The notes under the pieces were generated by a model. The model worked only from the letters and a program-made list of their open reading frames with translations. It was not told the origin of the DNA and did no database searches. Made by a program: the position numbers and the translations under genes. Below are positions 28,244 to 37,505 of a stretch of 64,000 nt of DNA, in pieces; positions within the stretch are counted from its first letter, which is position 1, and the number at the start of each line of letters is the position of its first letter. Origin of the DNA: Pontibacillus yanchengensis. GTDB taxonomy: Bacteria; Bacillota; Bacilli; Bacillales; BH030062. The stretch spans positions 182,994 through 246,993 of the forward strand of contig NZ_WMEU01000006.1 in the NCBI RefSeq assembly GCF_009856295.1. Direction: 5' to 3'.

Positions 28244-28570
28244 GAGATAAATTTGGATGGGTCCACACTTAATGAAAGTTAGAGGGGGGGGGGGATAGGA
28301 AACAACTCGCTTTCCTGCGGGCGAGAGGCTGGTTAGCCTTTTCGATCTCCTGGGTCTCACACCTACCTCATTCCCCCTCGGGAGTCTCGCAGTTTCCTAC
28401 CCAACACAGAGTTAGGCAGGACCCCACAGATCCCTGGTTTTGGGCTCGAGGAGACTTGCCGGTTCGCCGGCAGGAAGTGAGTTGTTCCACGGCGATATAA
28501 AGCAATGGAAACATCCCTCTTTTTTCTAGATGCCAGATGTATCTCGATTCTAATTCTTCAAGATAATGGG
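28244..28570. mobile_element. MITE-like inverted-repeat element, copy 1
   Basis: The ends GAGATAAATTTGG (28244) and CCAGATGTATCTC (ending 28545) are inverted repeats with two mismatches. Inside, GGAAACAACTCGCTTTCC-type sequence on the left is mirrored on the right by the complement of TGGAACAACTCACTTCC, followed by CTGCGGGCGAG and the complement of CTGCCGGCGAA, so the element can fold as one long hairpin. The same sequence blocks recur at 54104-54624 in the same order. No transposase is encoded. The similarity to copy 2 continues to AAGATAATGGGG at about 28570. Outer boundaries are approximate. Confidence 0.65.
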
Positions 28571-28595
28571 GCTTAATAGGAATAGATCCATAAAT

Positions 28596-28625
28596 AAAAG
28601 AGCTTAGGACTTCCTAAGCTCTTTT
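28596..28625 (-). terminator. Bidirectional terminator after the reverse-strand lipoprotein gene
   Basis: AAAAGAGCTTAGGA and TCCTAAGCTCTTTT form a perfect 14-bp stem. T-rich sequence follows on the reverse strand, after the lipoprotein stop. Confidence 0.85.
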
Positions 28626-28649
28626 GATATGATAGTAAAATCTAATTGA

Positions 28650-29276
28650 TTATTGGAACTCTTTATAGAAATCTGGTGTGACAAGGTCTACTTCTTCGTA
28701 AAGACCTTTCATTTTTTTAGAGAAAGTATTAAACTTTTCTTCCGCTTTAGAGAAGTCTGCTTCGAGTGGATTGTCCAACGCACTTTTAGCTTCGGTAAAA
28801 TACGCTTTTAAATCCTCAATAGCGCTTTTCATAGTGTCCTGTTGCTCTTGAGAAAGATCACTAGGTACTTCAAATGAGTCTAAAGATGAAATAGCTTCTT
28901 CTGCAGCAGTTTGAGCTTCTTTCGCTTTTTCCTTGATACTTGATTTTAGTTCCTCAGGATTTTCAACATCTTCGCCGCCTTCTAACTTGGCAATATCCGA
29001 TTGAACGCCTACTATTTTCGCATTATGAGAACGTACTGTATCTGCCATTTTTAATTGAGTGTCCATTAAAACAGATTGAGCTGACTGTTGATCACTTTCT
29101 GCGTTATCAGAGTTTTCTGTGTTCTCATTTGAGCTTTCATTTTCTTGAGTCGTTTCTTCCTGTTGCTGTGATTCTTGATTCTCTTCGGTATCGGTACTAT
29201 CCCCGTTTTCTTCACCACCACATCCTGCTACAACAAGGATGGATGAAATGCCTAATGTAAGAAGTAATTTCTTCAT
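28650..29276 (-). CDS. Lipoprotein of unknown function with acidic linker
   Basis: The 208-residue product begins MKKLLLTLGISSILVVAGC; VAGC is a lipobox, so it should be lipid-anchored outside the membrane. About 45 residues after the cysteine are rich in Glu, Gln, Asn, Asp and Ser, a flexible linker. The rest is helical and heptad-like (DTQLKMADTVRSHNAKI, EKAKEAQTAAEEAISSL). I do not recognise a characterised family. The ATG was chosen because GAGAGGGG lies 8 nt upstream; an in-frame TTG two codons earlier is too close to the RBS. It is transcribed opposite to its neighbours. Confidence 0.8.
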   Translation of the reverse strand: MKKLLLTLGISSILVVAGCGGEENGDSTDTEENQESQQQEETTQENESSNENTENSDNAESDQQSAQSVLMDTQLKMADTVRSHNAKIVGVQSDIAKLEGGEDVENPEELKSSIKEKAKEAQTAAEEAISSLDSFEVPSDLSQEQQDTMKSAIEDLKAYFTEAKSALDNPLEADFSKAEEKFNTFSKKMKGLYEEVDLVTPDFYKEFQ

Positions 29277-29415
29277 TTCCAAGACCCCTCTCTATTCCTT
29301 CCTAATTTTTGAGAATAATTCAAAATATTCCCTACCTAAATGAAAATATACCAATTAATGTAAGGTTGTCAACTCTTACGTTTGAAAATTATTGTAAACT
29401 GGGCAAGTAGTTTTA

Positions 29416-30282
29416 TTACTTTTCAATTGGATTTTTATTTTCATCTAACGTAAAGCCTTCACCTAGTACATCGTGAACAGATGTAACTGCAACAAACGCA
29501 TGTGGATCAACAGAATTAATAATATTTTTTAACCTAATAATTTCATTTCGACCAACAACACAATAAAGAACATCTCGTCTCTCTCCAGTAAAGCTACCTT
29601 TTCCAGCTAAAACGGTAACACCTCTGTCCATTTCTTTCATGATCTTAGCAGAAATGGCCTGACTTTCGTGTGAAATGATAGTAGCTCCTCGAGCTGCATA
29701 TGATCCTTCTACGATGAAATCAATAACTCTTGCACCTACAAAAACAGCTACTAATGTGTACATTCCTTCTATATGGTCAAGATAAAAAAGAACTGCAGCT
29801 GCGATGACAGCAGTATCAAATAAAAACATTGTCCGTCCCATGCTGACTCCAAAGTATTTATTCACTAATCTAGCAATTATATCAACGCCACCAGTTGTTC
29901 CTCCACTACGAAAGATAATTCCTAATCCGAGTCCTATAAACACTCCTGCAAAAAGTGAAGCTAACGTCATATCGTTTCGTAAGTCGATTTCAATCATATA
30001 TACTTGGAATATCCATAGGAAGAATGAAACAGCAAACGTTCCGATGATCGAATAAATCAGTGTGTTTCTACCTAATAATTTCCAACCAATAATAAACACT
30101 GGAATATTTAAAACCAGATTCATGATTGATATATTAAGTCCAAAGTGGTCTAGAATAAGAATGATTCCAGTGAACCCACCTTCGGCCAAATTATTCTGCA
30201 TATTAAAATGTACAATTCCAAAACCGAATATAGCTGATCCTATGAGTATGAAGATAATATTTTTAAATTTTATACCGAACAA
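29416..30282 (-). CDS. ypjC: YitT family membrane protein (DUF161/DUF2179), YpjC-like
   Basis: The protein has about five N-terminal membrane helices (DUF161 part) and a C-terminal soluble DUF2179 domain containing KGSFTGERRDVLYCVVGRNE, typical of YitT-type proteins. The function is unknown. I propose the TTG start that follows AAAAGGGGG by 7 nt; it gives MFGIKFKNIIF and 288 residues, near the B. subtilis YpjC length. The frame is open 20 codons further upstream (ATG ending at 30342), so a longer form cannot be excluded. It lies between ypjB and dapB as in B. subtilis. Confidence 0.87.
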   Translation of the reverse strand: MFGIKFKNIIFILIGSAIFGFGIVHFNMQNNLAEGGFTGIILILDHFGLNISIMNLVLNIPVFIIGWKLLGRNTLIYSIIGTFAVSFFLWIFQVYMIEIDLRNDMTLASLFAGVFIGLGLGIIFRSGGTTGGVDIIARLVNKYFGVSMGRTMFLFDTAVIAAAVLFYLDHIEGMYTLVAVFVGARVIDFIVEGSYAARGATIISHESQAISAKIMKEMDRGVTVLAGKGSFTGERRDVLYCVVGRNEIIRLKNIINSVDPHAFVAVTSVHDVLGEGFTLDENKNPIEK

Positions 30283-30342
30283 ACAGATACCCCCTTTTAA
30301 TAAATCTCTTTCCATCACTCCATCTATTATAGACAACTTCAT

Positions 30343-30788
30343 GAATTTGGAGCAATGAATACTTTAAGGGTAGCAAAAAATTTGTCAAACAAGCCCCTTT
30401 TAGCTAACATGAAAGAAGGTTGATAACTAGCTTTATGAAAGAGGTGTAAAATGGAATAAGGTAATCAGACCTTAACCATAGTGGAAATGCAGGATTTAGT
30501 ACATGAAAATACATATTATAATGTAAAGGAAATTACTTTACGTTACGAAGTATGATGAACCAAAATAACATAGGGAGCTGTTGGATTAGTTAAATAACTA
30601 GTTCATAACTATGGAGAAATGCTTAAGTAATCTTCTGAAGCAAAGAAGACAATGGTGAACGTTTCATTGTTATGCATTGTTTTGCTAATTCACTTCATAT
30701 AAACGTCCGTGAAAGATTTTCCTTAGTAATGGATAAGTTTGAAAAAGAGATAATAATCGATGGATACCAATAGAGGAGGAAGTTTCAG
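30343..30788. other. Intergenic region between the ypjC-like gene and dapB
   Basis: This divergent intergenic region of about 450 nt is AT-rich with no credible gene. B. subtilis has ypjD (a small nucleotide pyrophosphohydrolase) here; I find no trace of it. I looked for a lysine riboswitch or T-box before dapB and saw neither. Several promoter-like hexamers exist, none with good spacing. Confidence 0.5.
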
Positions 30789-31589
30789 ATGAGTAATACA
30801 AAAATTATTGTAGCCGGACCAAGAGGTAAAATGGGGAGTGAAGCTTTACGAATGATAGAAAAGCAAGACCATTTTGATTTAGTGGCCTGTGTCGACCATA
30901 AGCATGGCGGCTTGTCCGTTAAAGACATTGACAACCTCCCAAATCTCGACGCTCCAATTTATGAGGACATTGAACAGTGCTTACAAGAGATAGAAGCTGA
31001 TGTATTAATTGATTTAACAACACCTGAGTTTGGATATAAGCATACACGTCTTGCTTTAGAGTACGGAGTAAGGCCTGTAGTAGGAACTACAGGATTCACA
31101 AAAGACCAATTGACTGAGTTAGAACAGATGGCTGAAGATAAAGAATTAGGTGTTGTCATAGCGCCGAACTTTGCTATTGGTGCTGTCTTAATGATGCAAT
31201 TTTCTAAATGGGCTGCTAAATACTTCCCAGATGTAGAAATCATTGAACGTCATCACGATAATAAATTAGATGCACCTAGTGGTACAGCTGTAAAGACTTC
31301 AGAACTAATACAAGAGGTTCGTGATCAAAAGAAACAAGGGCATCCAGAGGAAAAAGAAACATTAGATGGTTCGCGTGGTGCAGATGTGGATGGTATGAAA
31401 ATTCATAGCGTACGACTACCTGGTTTAGTTGCCCATCAAGAAGTAATGTTTGGGTCGACTGGTGAGACACTAACGATTAAGCATGATTCAATCAATCGTG
31501 AATCGTTTATGACAGGCGTCAAACTTTCCATAGAGAAAGTATTAAATTTGCAAGTACTTGTATATGGTTTGGAAAATTTATTGGAGTAG
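30789..31589 (+). CDS. dapB: 4-hydroxy-tetrahydrodipicolinate reductase
   Basis: DapB is the second enzyme of the diaminopimelate/lysine pathway, which also supplies dipicolinate for spores. The dinucleotide-binding motif [11 protein letters not shown] lies at residues 9-19, and the catalytic signature [15 protein letters not shown] near 153-167. The product of 266 residues is normal in length. RBS GAGGAGG lies upstream. It heads a long run of closely spaced genes; mgsA follows after 12 nt. Confidence 0.97.
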   Translation: MSNTKIIVAGPRGKMGSEALRMIEKQDHFDLVACVDHKHGGLSVKDIDNLPNLDAPIYEDIEQCLQEIEADVLIDLTTPEFGYKHTRLALEYGVRPVVGTTGFTKDQLTELEQMAEDKELGVVIAPNFAIGAVLMMQFSKWAAKYFPDVEIIERHHDNKLDAPSGTAVKTSELIQEVRDQKKQGHPEEKETLDGSRGADVDGMKIHSVRLPGLVAHQEVMFGSTGETLTIKHDSINRESFMTGVKLSIEKVLNLQVLVYGLENLLE

Positions 31590-31601
31590 AAGGTGAATAT
31601 C

Positions 31602-32024
31602 ATGAATATAGCTCTGATTGCCCATGATAAAAAGAAGGAAGATATAGTTCAATTTGCGACTGCATATAAGAATATCTTAGAAAAACACCGACTATTTGCT
31701 ACAGGTACGACGGGAAAAAAGATAGCGGAGGCAACTGGCGTATCTATACATCGATTTCAATCAGGACCTCTTGGTGGCGATCAACAAATAGGAGCCTATA
31801 TAGCTCAAGATGAGATGGATGTTGTCTTATTTTTACGAGATCCACTTACAGCACAACCCCATGAGCCAGATATAAGTGCACTGATGAGGTTGTGCGATGT
31901 TCATCAAATTCCATTGGCTACAAATCTCGCTGGAGCTGAGATATTAGTACAAGCCATTGAACGTGGTGATTTAAACTGGAGAGAAAAGAGAAAAAAGAAT
32001 GAACAGCAAGGGAGAAAAGAATGA
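31602..32024 (+). CDS. mgsA: Methylglyoxal synthase
   Basis: MgsA converts dihydroxyacetone phosphate to methylglyoxal and phosphate, an overflow route of glycolysis. The 140-residue product begins [16 protein letters not shown] and has the phosphate-binding [15 protein letters not shown] and the catalytic-aspartate region [14 protein letters not shown]. The ATG follows GAAGGTG; an in-frame GTG three codons earlier lies within that RBS. The stop overlaps the bshA ATG by 4 nt (ATGA). In B. subtilis bshB1 stands between these genes; it is missing here. Confidence 0.96.
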   Translation: MNIALIAHDKKKEDIVQFATAYKNILEKHRLFATGTTGKKIAEATGVSIHRFQSGPLGGDQQIGAYIAQDEMDVVLFLRDPLTAQPHEPDISALMRLCDVHQIPLATNLAGAEILVQAIERGDLNWREKRKKNEQQGRKE

Positions 32025-33169
32025 AGCGAACGAAAATCGGAATTACTTGCTACCCAACTGTAGGTGGGTCAGGGGTAATCGCTACAGAATTAGCAAAATT
32101 ATTAGCGGAGAGAGGATATGAAATTCACTTTATCACTTCTAGCGTCCCTTTCCGGTTAAAACGAATTTATCCAAATATTTACTATCATGAAGTAGAAATG
32201 AATCATTATGCTGTTTTTCAATATCCTCCATATGATTTGGCACTTGCAAATAAGATGGCAGAGGTTATCAATCGAGAGCAGATAGATATTCTTCATGTGC
32301 ATTATGCAATGCCCCATGCTATATGTGCAATCTTGGCAAAGCAGATGGTGGAGCATGACGTTAAGATTGTAACCACATTACATGGAACAGACATAACCGT
32401 CTTAGGTGTAGATTCAAGCTTTAAAAATATGATTCGATTTGGCATTGAACAATCGGATAGAGTAACAGCTGTATCCCATAGTCTTGTAGAACAAACAAAA
32501 GATATGCTCCAAGTCAATCGAGAAATGGATGTTATTTATAATTTTGTTGATGAACGAGAATATAGGCAACGGAATGAAGCTCATTTAAAAGAGGAATATG
32601 GGATAGAAGATGATGATCATGTTATCATTCACATCTCCAATTTTAGGCAAGTTAAACGAGTTCCTGATGTCATTCATTCGTTTCATCAAATCGCCTCCCA
32701 CACGAAAGCAAAATTACTATTAGTTGGGGATGGGCCTGAGTATTCTAAAGTGTGTCAGCTTGTTAGTGAGTTGGGTTTACGAGATCGAGTATTATTTCTA
32801 GGCAAGCAAGAAAATGTATCAGAATTATTATCCATTTCTGATTTAAAGTTATTGTTATCTGAAAAAGAAAGCTTCGGACTTGTTCTACTAGAAGCGATGG
32901 CTTGTGGTGTTCCTTGTATTGGCACTGATATAGGAGGCATACCTGAAGTGATTATGGATGAATACAATGGTTTTATATGTCCAGTTGGGGATGTGGATAC
33001 CATTGCTTCAAGAGCCATTACGCTACTTACTAATCCTGAAAAGTGGCAAATGTTTTCTGAAAATGGATTAAAGCGCGTTCGAACTGAATTTCAATCAGAA
33101 ACCATTGTTAAACAGTACGAGGATATTTATAACGACTTATTAGTTCAGAGGGATGGAGCTTATGAATAA
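32021..33169 (+). CDS. bshA: Bacillithiol synthesis glycosyltransferase BshA
   Basis: BshA couples N-acetylglucosamine from UDP-GlcNAc to L-malate, the first step of bacillithiol synthesis. This 382-residue GT-B fold, family 4 glycosyltransferase starts with [21 protein letters not shown], and the donor-site motif [21 protein letters not shown] lies near residues 283-303. It overlaps mgsA at its start and cca at its end, so it is strongly coupled. The deacetylase gene bshB1, which normally lies directly upstream, is absent from this locus. Confidence 0.95.
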   Translation: MKRTKIGITCYPTVGGSGVIATELAKLLAERGYEIHFITSSVPFRLKRIYPNIYYHEVEMNHYAVFQYPPYDLALANKMAEVINREQIDILHVHYAMPHAICAILAKQMVEHDVKIVTTLHGTDITVLGVDSSFKNMIRFGIEQSDRVTAVSHSLVEQTKDMLQVNREMDVIYNFVDEREYRQRNEAHLKEEYGIEDDDHVIIHISNFRQVKRVPDVIHSFHQIASHTKAKLLLVGDGPEYSKVCQLVSELGLRDRVLFLGKQENVSELLSISDLKLLLSEKESFGLVLLEAMACGVPCIGTDIGGIPEVIMDEYNGFICPVGDVDTIASRAITLLTNPEKWQMFSENGLKRVRTEFQSETIVKQYEDIYNDLLVQRDGAYE

Positions 33170-34364
33170 TGCTTTTCAGAAGGCTGAACCTATATTACAA
33201 ACCTTGCATCGAAACGGATATCAAGCTTATTTTGTCGGTGGAGCTGTCCGGGACTTTTTAATAGGAAGACCAACTGGTGATATTGATATTGCCACTTCCG
33301 CTAAACCAGAACAGGTTCAAGAGCTTTTTGAAAAAGTTATACCTGTAGGCATTGAGCATGGAACTGTAATGGTGAGGTATGATGAAGAAAGCTATGAGGT
33401 CACAACCTTTCGTACTGAAGGAGATTATCATGATTACCGTCATCCAGACCATGTTCATTTTGTAAAAGACATTTACGAAGATATATCGAGACGTGATTTT
33501 ACGATGAATGCAATTGCAATGGGGATTGATGGAGAACTAATTGACCCATATGATGGACTAAACGCGATAACTAAAGGAGAAATAGAGACGGTTGGAAAGC
33601 CTGATGATCGCTTTGAAGAGGATCCGCTTCGTATGATGAGGGCACTTCGATTCGTTAGTCAACTAGGTTTCACTCTTTCTTCTACTACATATCAAGCAAT
33701 ACAACAGCACGCACCCTTACTAGAAAATATTGCTGTTGAACGTTTATCCATTGAATTCGAAAAGCTTATACAAGGTCATCATGCCTCTAAAGCCTGGCCT
33801 TTGTTTATTCATTCAAACACAGATCAACATTTACCGGTTTTTAAAGAAGAACCTTCTCTTATGCGTTATTGTGCTACGAAAAAATGGAGGGCTCTAGGTG
33901 ACTTTGCAGAGGCACTCTGTATATTTCATTTGTTTGAGCCTACTTTTCCAATAGAATATTGGGTAAAAGAATGGAAACTATCAAACAAAATAAAAAGAAA
34001 GGCATCTCTGTTGGTAAGTTCTTATAATGAATGGCATGTGGGAAATGAATTATGGACGATATATAAGCTTGGATTTGAGCTGTTATCTCCATTTGTCCGT
34101 ATTTCAAATCTAATGAGGGCTAAAGACGAGATTGATATAAAAACAGCTAAGAAGATGTTTGAAGCATTACCAATTCATCGAAGGGAAGAATTATCCATTA
34201 ACGGCAAAGATATAAGATCTTGGTTTTCTAATCATCCCCCTGGACCTTGGATTGAGTCGATGCTTGTTACAATAGAGAGACTTGTCATAGAAGGTCACAT
34301 AACAAATGAGAAGGAAATCCTTAAAGAGAGGGTTTTACAATGGAATCCACAAGAGGAAGATTGA
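33162..34364 (+). CDS. cca: CCA-adding tRNA nucleotidyltransferase
   Basis: This class II nucleotidyltransferase adds or repairs the 3' CCA of tRNAs. The palm motif [20 protein letters not shown] (residues about 22-41) supplies the metal-binding aspartates. [11 protein letters not shown] and [12 protein letters not shown] are the other conserved motifs. I chose the ATG giving [12 protein letters not shown], which aligns with the B. subtilis start. An ATG three codons earlier is an alternative. The gene overlaps both bshA and birA. Confidence 0.95.
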   Translation: MNNAFQKAEPILQTLHRNGYQAYFVGGAVRDFLIGRPTGDIDIATSAKPEQVQELFEKVIPVGIEHGTVMVRYDEESYEVTTFRTEGDYHDYRHPDHVHFVKDIYEDISRRDFTMNAIAMGIDGELIDPYDGLNAITKGEIETVGKPDDRFEEDPLRMMRALRFVSQLGFTLSSTTYQAIQQHAPLLENIAVERLSIEFEKLIQGHHASKAWPLFIHSNTDQHLPVFKEEPSLMRYCATKKWRALGDFAEALCIFHLFEPTFPIEYWVKEWKLSNKIKRKASLLVSSYNEWHVGNELWTIYKLGFELLSPFVRISNLMRAKDEIDIKTAKKMFEALPIHRREELSINGKDIRSWFSNHPPGPWIESMLVTIERLVIEGHITNEKEILKERVLQWNPQEED

Positions 34365-35323
34365 TTGAACTATTATCTCAGGTAGAAGAAGGATATGTAT
34401 CTGGTCAAAAGCTGTCCGAAGATCTCCATATTAGCAGACCAGCAGTTTGGAAGCATATGAAGGAACTAGAAAAAGATGGATATGGGATAGAAGCTGCTCC
34501 ACGAAAAGGTTATCGAATTATTTCATTTCCAAATAAAGTGAGTGAGAATACGATTCAATGGGGGATGAAAACAAACTGGTTAGGTCAAAGACTTATTCAT
34601 AAGTCATCTGTTACGTCCACCCAAATCCTAGCTCATCAAGCAGCTCAAGAAGGTGCACCTCATGGAACCATTGTAATTGCGGATGAGCAAACGAATGGAA
34701 GAGGTAGGTTAAATCGCTCGTGGCATTCCCATAAAGGGGATGGTATCTGGATGAGTATCGTCCTTCGTCCCACATTTGAGCCTTATAAATCACCACAAAT
34801 CACATTGCTTGCAGCTACCGTTTTGGCGGAAGTGTTTAAAGAATACTGTGGAATCAAGCCTCAAATAAAATGGCCAAATGATATTTTAACTGATAGCAAG
34901 AAGTTAGCTGGCATATTGACAGAACTACAAGCTGAACAAGACCAAATTAATTACATCATCTTAGGGATGGGAATTAACGTAAACCATCCGATAGAAACCT
35001 TTCCAGAAGAAATAAGGGATAAAGCAAGTTCCCTGAAAATTGAGTCAGGGGAAGAATGGGATCTCTCAAGCTTAATTCGTGAAATCATTCAAACATTCGA
35101 GAAGAGATACGAAGAATTTATTAAAGATGGGTTCTCGAAAGTGAAATTACGGTGGGAGGCATTTGGCTACCGTATAGGTGAAATGGTACCTATTCAAACC
35201 TACCAATCATCATGGAAAGGAAGAATTATGGGTATTGAAAGTGATGGAGCATTACGTGTTGTAAATGAAGAGGGGAAGGAGCAAACCCTCTATTCAGCGG
35301 AGATACAATGGGGGAATGATTAA
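34340..35323 (+). CDS. birA: Biotin protein ligase / biotin operon repressor
   Basis: BirA attaches biotin to carboxylase subunits and, with biotinyl-AMP, represses biotin genes. The 327-residue protein has an N-terminal winged helix ([24 protein letters not shown], residues about 20-43) and the ligase domain with the biotin-binding loop [19 protein letters not shown] is a typical ligase motif. Its start lies within the last 25 nt of cca. panB follows after 4 nt. Confidence 0.95.
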   Translation: MESTRGRLIELLSQVEEGYVSGQKLSEDLHISRPAVWKHMKELEKDGYGIEAAPRKGYRIISFPNKVSENTIQWGMKTNWLGQRLIHKSSVTSTQILAHQAAQEGAPHGTIVIADEQTNGRGRLNRSWHSHKGDGIWMSIVLRPTFEPYKSPQITLLAATVLAEVFKEYCGIKPQIKWPNDILTDSKKLAGILTELQAEQDQINYIILGMGINVNHPIETFPEEIRDKASSLKIESGEEWDLSSLIREIIQTFEKRYEEFIKDGFSKVKLRWEAFGYRIGEMVPIQTYQSSWKGRIMGIESDGALRVVNEEGKEQTLYSAEIQWGND

Positions 35324-35327
35324 TACG

Positions 35328-36176
35328 ATGAAAACTAGTACACAACTTAAGAAAATGAAAAAAGAGAACGAAAAAATTGCTATGATCACAGCTTATGATT
35401 ACCCTTCAGCAAAGCTAGCTCAAGAAGCAGGGGTAGACATGATTCTTGTAGGGGATTCTCTTGGTATGGTGGTTTTGGGATATGATTCAACAGTACCTGT
35501 AACTGTAGAAGACATGATTCACCATGGGAAGGCTGTTAAGCGTGGTGCAGCTGACACATTTACTGTAATTGATATGCCATTTATGTCTTATCATATTTCT
35601 GAAGAAGAGACCATGAAGCAAGCAATGCGTATGATGCAAGAAACTGGAGCTGAAGCATTAAAACTTGAGGGTGCAGGAGAGGTTATATCTGTGATTGGGC
35701 GCTTAACAAAAGGAGGCATTCCCGTAGTTGGCCATTTAGGGTTAACGCCACAATCCGTCCATGTACTAGGTGGTTACCGTGTGCAGGGCAAGGATTCTCA
35801 GGCTGCTGAACAGCTTATATCAGATGCTATTGCTATCCAACAGCAAGGCGCAATCGCACTAGTATTGGAATGTGTACCTAAACAATTGGCTCGTGAGGTT
35901 CAACAACAACTAAACATTCCTGTAATAGGGATAGGTGCAGGAGTTGAATGCGATGGTCAAGTATTGGTCTACCATGACATTATTCAATATGGTGTTGATC
36001 GTCTCCCAAAGTTTGTTCAATCATACATGGATGCTAATGAACAAATAAAATCTTCCATAAGTGCGTACATCAAAGGTGTTAATGAAGGCACTTTTCCGAA
36101 TGATGAACAAAGTTTCCATATGAAAGAAGAATCTTTACCTCGTATATATGGAGGGCATTCAGATGAAGATTGTTAA
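35328..36176 (+). CDS. panB: 3-methyl-2-oxobutanoate hydroxymethyltransferase
   Basis: PanB adds a hydroxymethyl group from methylene-tetrahydrofolate to ketoisovalerate, giving ketopantoate. The 282-residue TIM-barrel protein has the signatures [27 protein letters not shown] and [11 protein letters not shown]. The ATG giving [11 protein letters not shown] is preferred; the frame extends 21 codons into birA but without reason. It overlaps panC by 14 nt. Confidence 0.96.
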   Translation: MKTSTQLKKMKKENEKIAMITAYDYPSAKLAQEAGVDMILVGDSLGMVVLGYDSTVPVTVEDMIHHGKAVKRGAADTFTVIDMPFMSYHISEEETMKQAMRMMQETGAEALKLEGAGEVISVIGRLTKGGIPVVGHLGLTPQSVHVLGGYRVQGKDSQAAEQLISDAIAIQQQGAIALVLECVPKQLAREVQQQLNIPVIGIGAGVECDGQVLVYHDIIQYGVDRLPKFVQSYMDANEQIKSSISAYIKGVNEGTFPNDEQSFHMKEESLPRIYGGHSDEDC

Positions 36177-37035
36177 GTCTATACGTGACATGCAATCCTA
36201 TATGTTCCATTTGAAAAAATCAGGTAAATCCATTGGCTTCGTTCCCACAATGGGGTATCTTCATGAAGGTCATCAACAACTGATGACGAAAGCTCGGGAG
36301 GAGAATGATATTGTCGTGACAAGCATTTTTGTTAATCCTCTTCAATTTGGACCAAATGAAGATTACGAACGATACCCTCGAGATGAAGTGCATGATACAA
36401 ATATAGCAGAAAAGGAACAAGTAGATATATTATTTTATCCTCATGTAAATGAAATGTATCCAAAGGATCAAACGATCAAAATGACAGTTCATCAAAGGGT
36501 GAATGTCTTATGTGGGCAAAGTCGTCCGGGTCATTTTGATGGTGTTGTTACAATATTAGCTAAGTTATTTAATATAGTATATCCTGACTATGTTTATTTC
36601 GGTATGAAAGATGCCCAACAGGTAGCTGTAGTTGATGCACTAGTGCAAGATTATAACTTCCCTGTCCAACTCAGACCAATTGCTACTGTTAGAGAACAAG
36701 ATGGACTTGCTAAGAGTAGCCGAAATGTAAATTTATCTAATCAGGAGCGGAATGAGGCACCTTACATTTACCAAGCTCTTCTTCATGGTCAAGAACTCAT
36801 TCGAGAAGGTGAACATGATGCACAGGGGATTATTCAGGAAGTTTCTCATTTCATTCATACACACACCCATGGTAAAATAGATTATGTTGATCTCTTGTCA
36901 TACCCTGATTTGGAGCGTGTGAACCAACTTCATGAACAAGTGATACTCGCTGTTGCTGTGTATTTTAAGCACGCTCGGCTTATAGATAACGTGGTATTAG
37001 ATCAAGACGGTTCGTTTGCAACAGCAATCGTATAG
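36163..37035 (+). CDS. panC: Pantothenate synthetase (pantoate-beta-alanine ligase)
   Basis: PanC joins pantoate and beta-alanine with ATP to form pantothenate. The 290-residue product has [15 protein letters not shown] with the HxGH-type nucleotide motif and [14 protein letters not shown]. The second KSSRN-type motif appears as [10 protein letters not shown]. The ATG follows GGAGGG by 8 nt, and a start five codons earlier would fall inside that RBS. It overlaps the end of panB and is followed by panD after 12 nt. Confidence 0.96.
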   Translation: MKIVKSIRDMQSYMFHLKKSGKSIGFVPTMGYLHEGHQQLMTKAREENDIVVTSIFVNPLQFGPNEDYERYPRDEVHDTNIAEKEQVDILFYPHVNEMYPKDQTIKMTVHQRVNVLCGQSRPGHFDGVVTILAKLFNIVYPDYVYFGMKDAQQVAVVDALVQDYNFPVQLRPIATVREQDGLAKSSRNVNLSNQERNEAPYIYQALLHGQELIREGEHDAQGIIQEVSHFIHTHTHGKIDYVDLLSYPDLERVNQLHEQVILAVAVYFKHARLIDNVVLDQDGSFATAIV

Positions 37036-37047
37036 GGGGAAAGAAAT

Positions 37048-37431
37048 ATGTTTCGCACCATGATGAAATCAAAGATTCATCGTGCCCGCGTTACAGAAGC
37101 AAATCTGAATTACGTAGGCAGTATCACCATTGATACACATATTTTAGATCAAGTAGGTATTTTACCACATGAACAAGTACAAATTGTGAATAATAATAAC
37201 GGAGCTCGTCTAGAAACGTATGTTATACCTGGGGAGCGACATAGTGGAGTAGTATGTTTAAACGGAGCTGCTGCTCGTCTTGTACAACCAGATGATATTG
37301 TCATTATTGTTTCTTATGCTATGTTAGATGAACATGAATTAGCGACTTTTAAACCGAAAGTTGCCTTAATGAATGAGAATAATGGAATTGATGAAATCAT
37401 TGAACAAGAACCTCCATTAACGGAAATGTAG
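37048..37431 (+). CDS. panD: Aspartate 1-decarboxylase proenzyme
   Basis: PanD makes beta-alanine from aspartate using a pyruvoyl group formed by self-cleavage. The cleavage site is Gly24-Ser25 in YVGSITID, exactly at the family position. The 127-residue length is normal. RBS GGGGGAAAG is upstream. It closes the pan operon; the stop codon forms part of the terminator stem. Confidence 0.97.
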   Translation: MFRTMMKSKIHRARVTEANLNYVGSITIDTHILDQVGILPHEQVQIVNNNNGARLETYVIPGERHSGVVCLNGAAARLVQPDDIVIIVSYAMLDEHELATFKPKVALMNENNGIDEIIEQEPPLTEM

Positions 37432-37456
37432 CTCCCATCCTTGGGAGCTTTCTTAA
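37430..37456 (+). terminator. Terminator of the panBCD operon
   Basis: AGCTCCCA pairs with TGGGAGCT around a 4-nt loop, followed by TTCTT. It overlaps the panD stop. Confidence 0.75.
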
Positions 37457-37505
37457 TATAGCTTCTATATGAATTGCCATTGTAATGTGGAAAAGAGGTG
37501 AGCAA

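Noticed and set aside
28940..29260. A 106-codon forward reading frame
   Set aside because: It is antisense to the lipoprotein gene, which has a clear signal peptide, lipobox and RBS.
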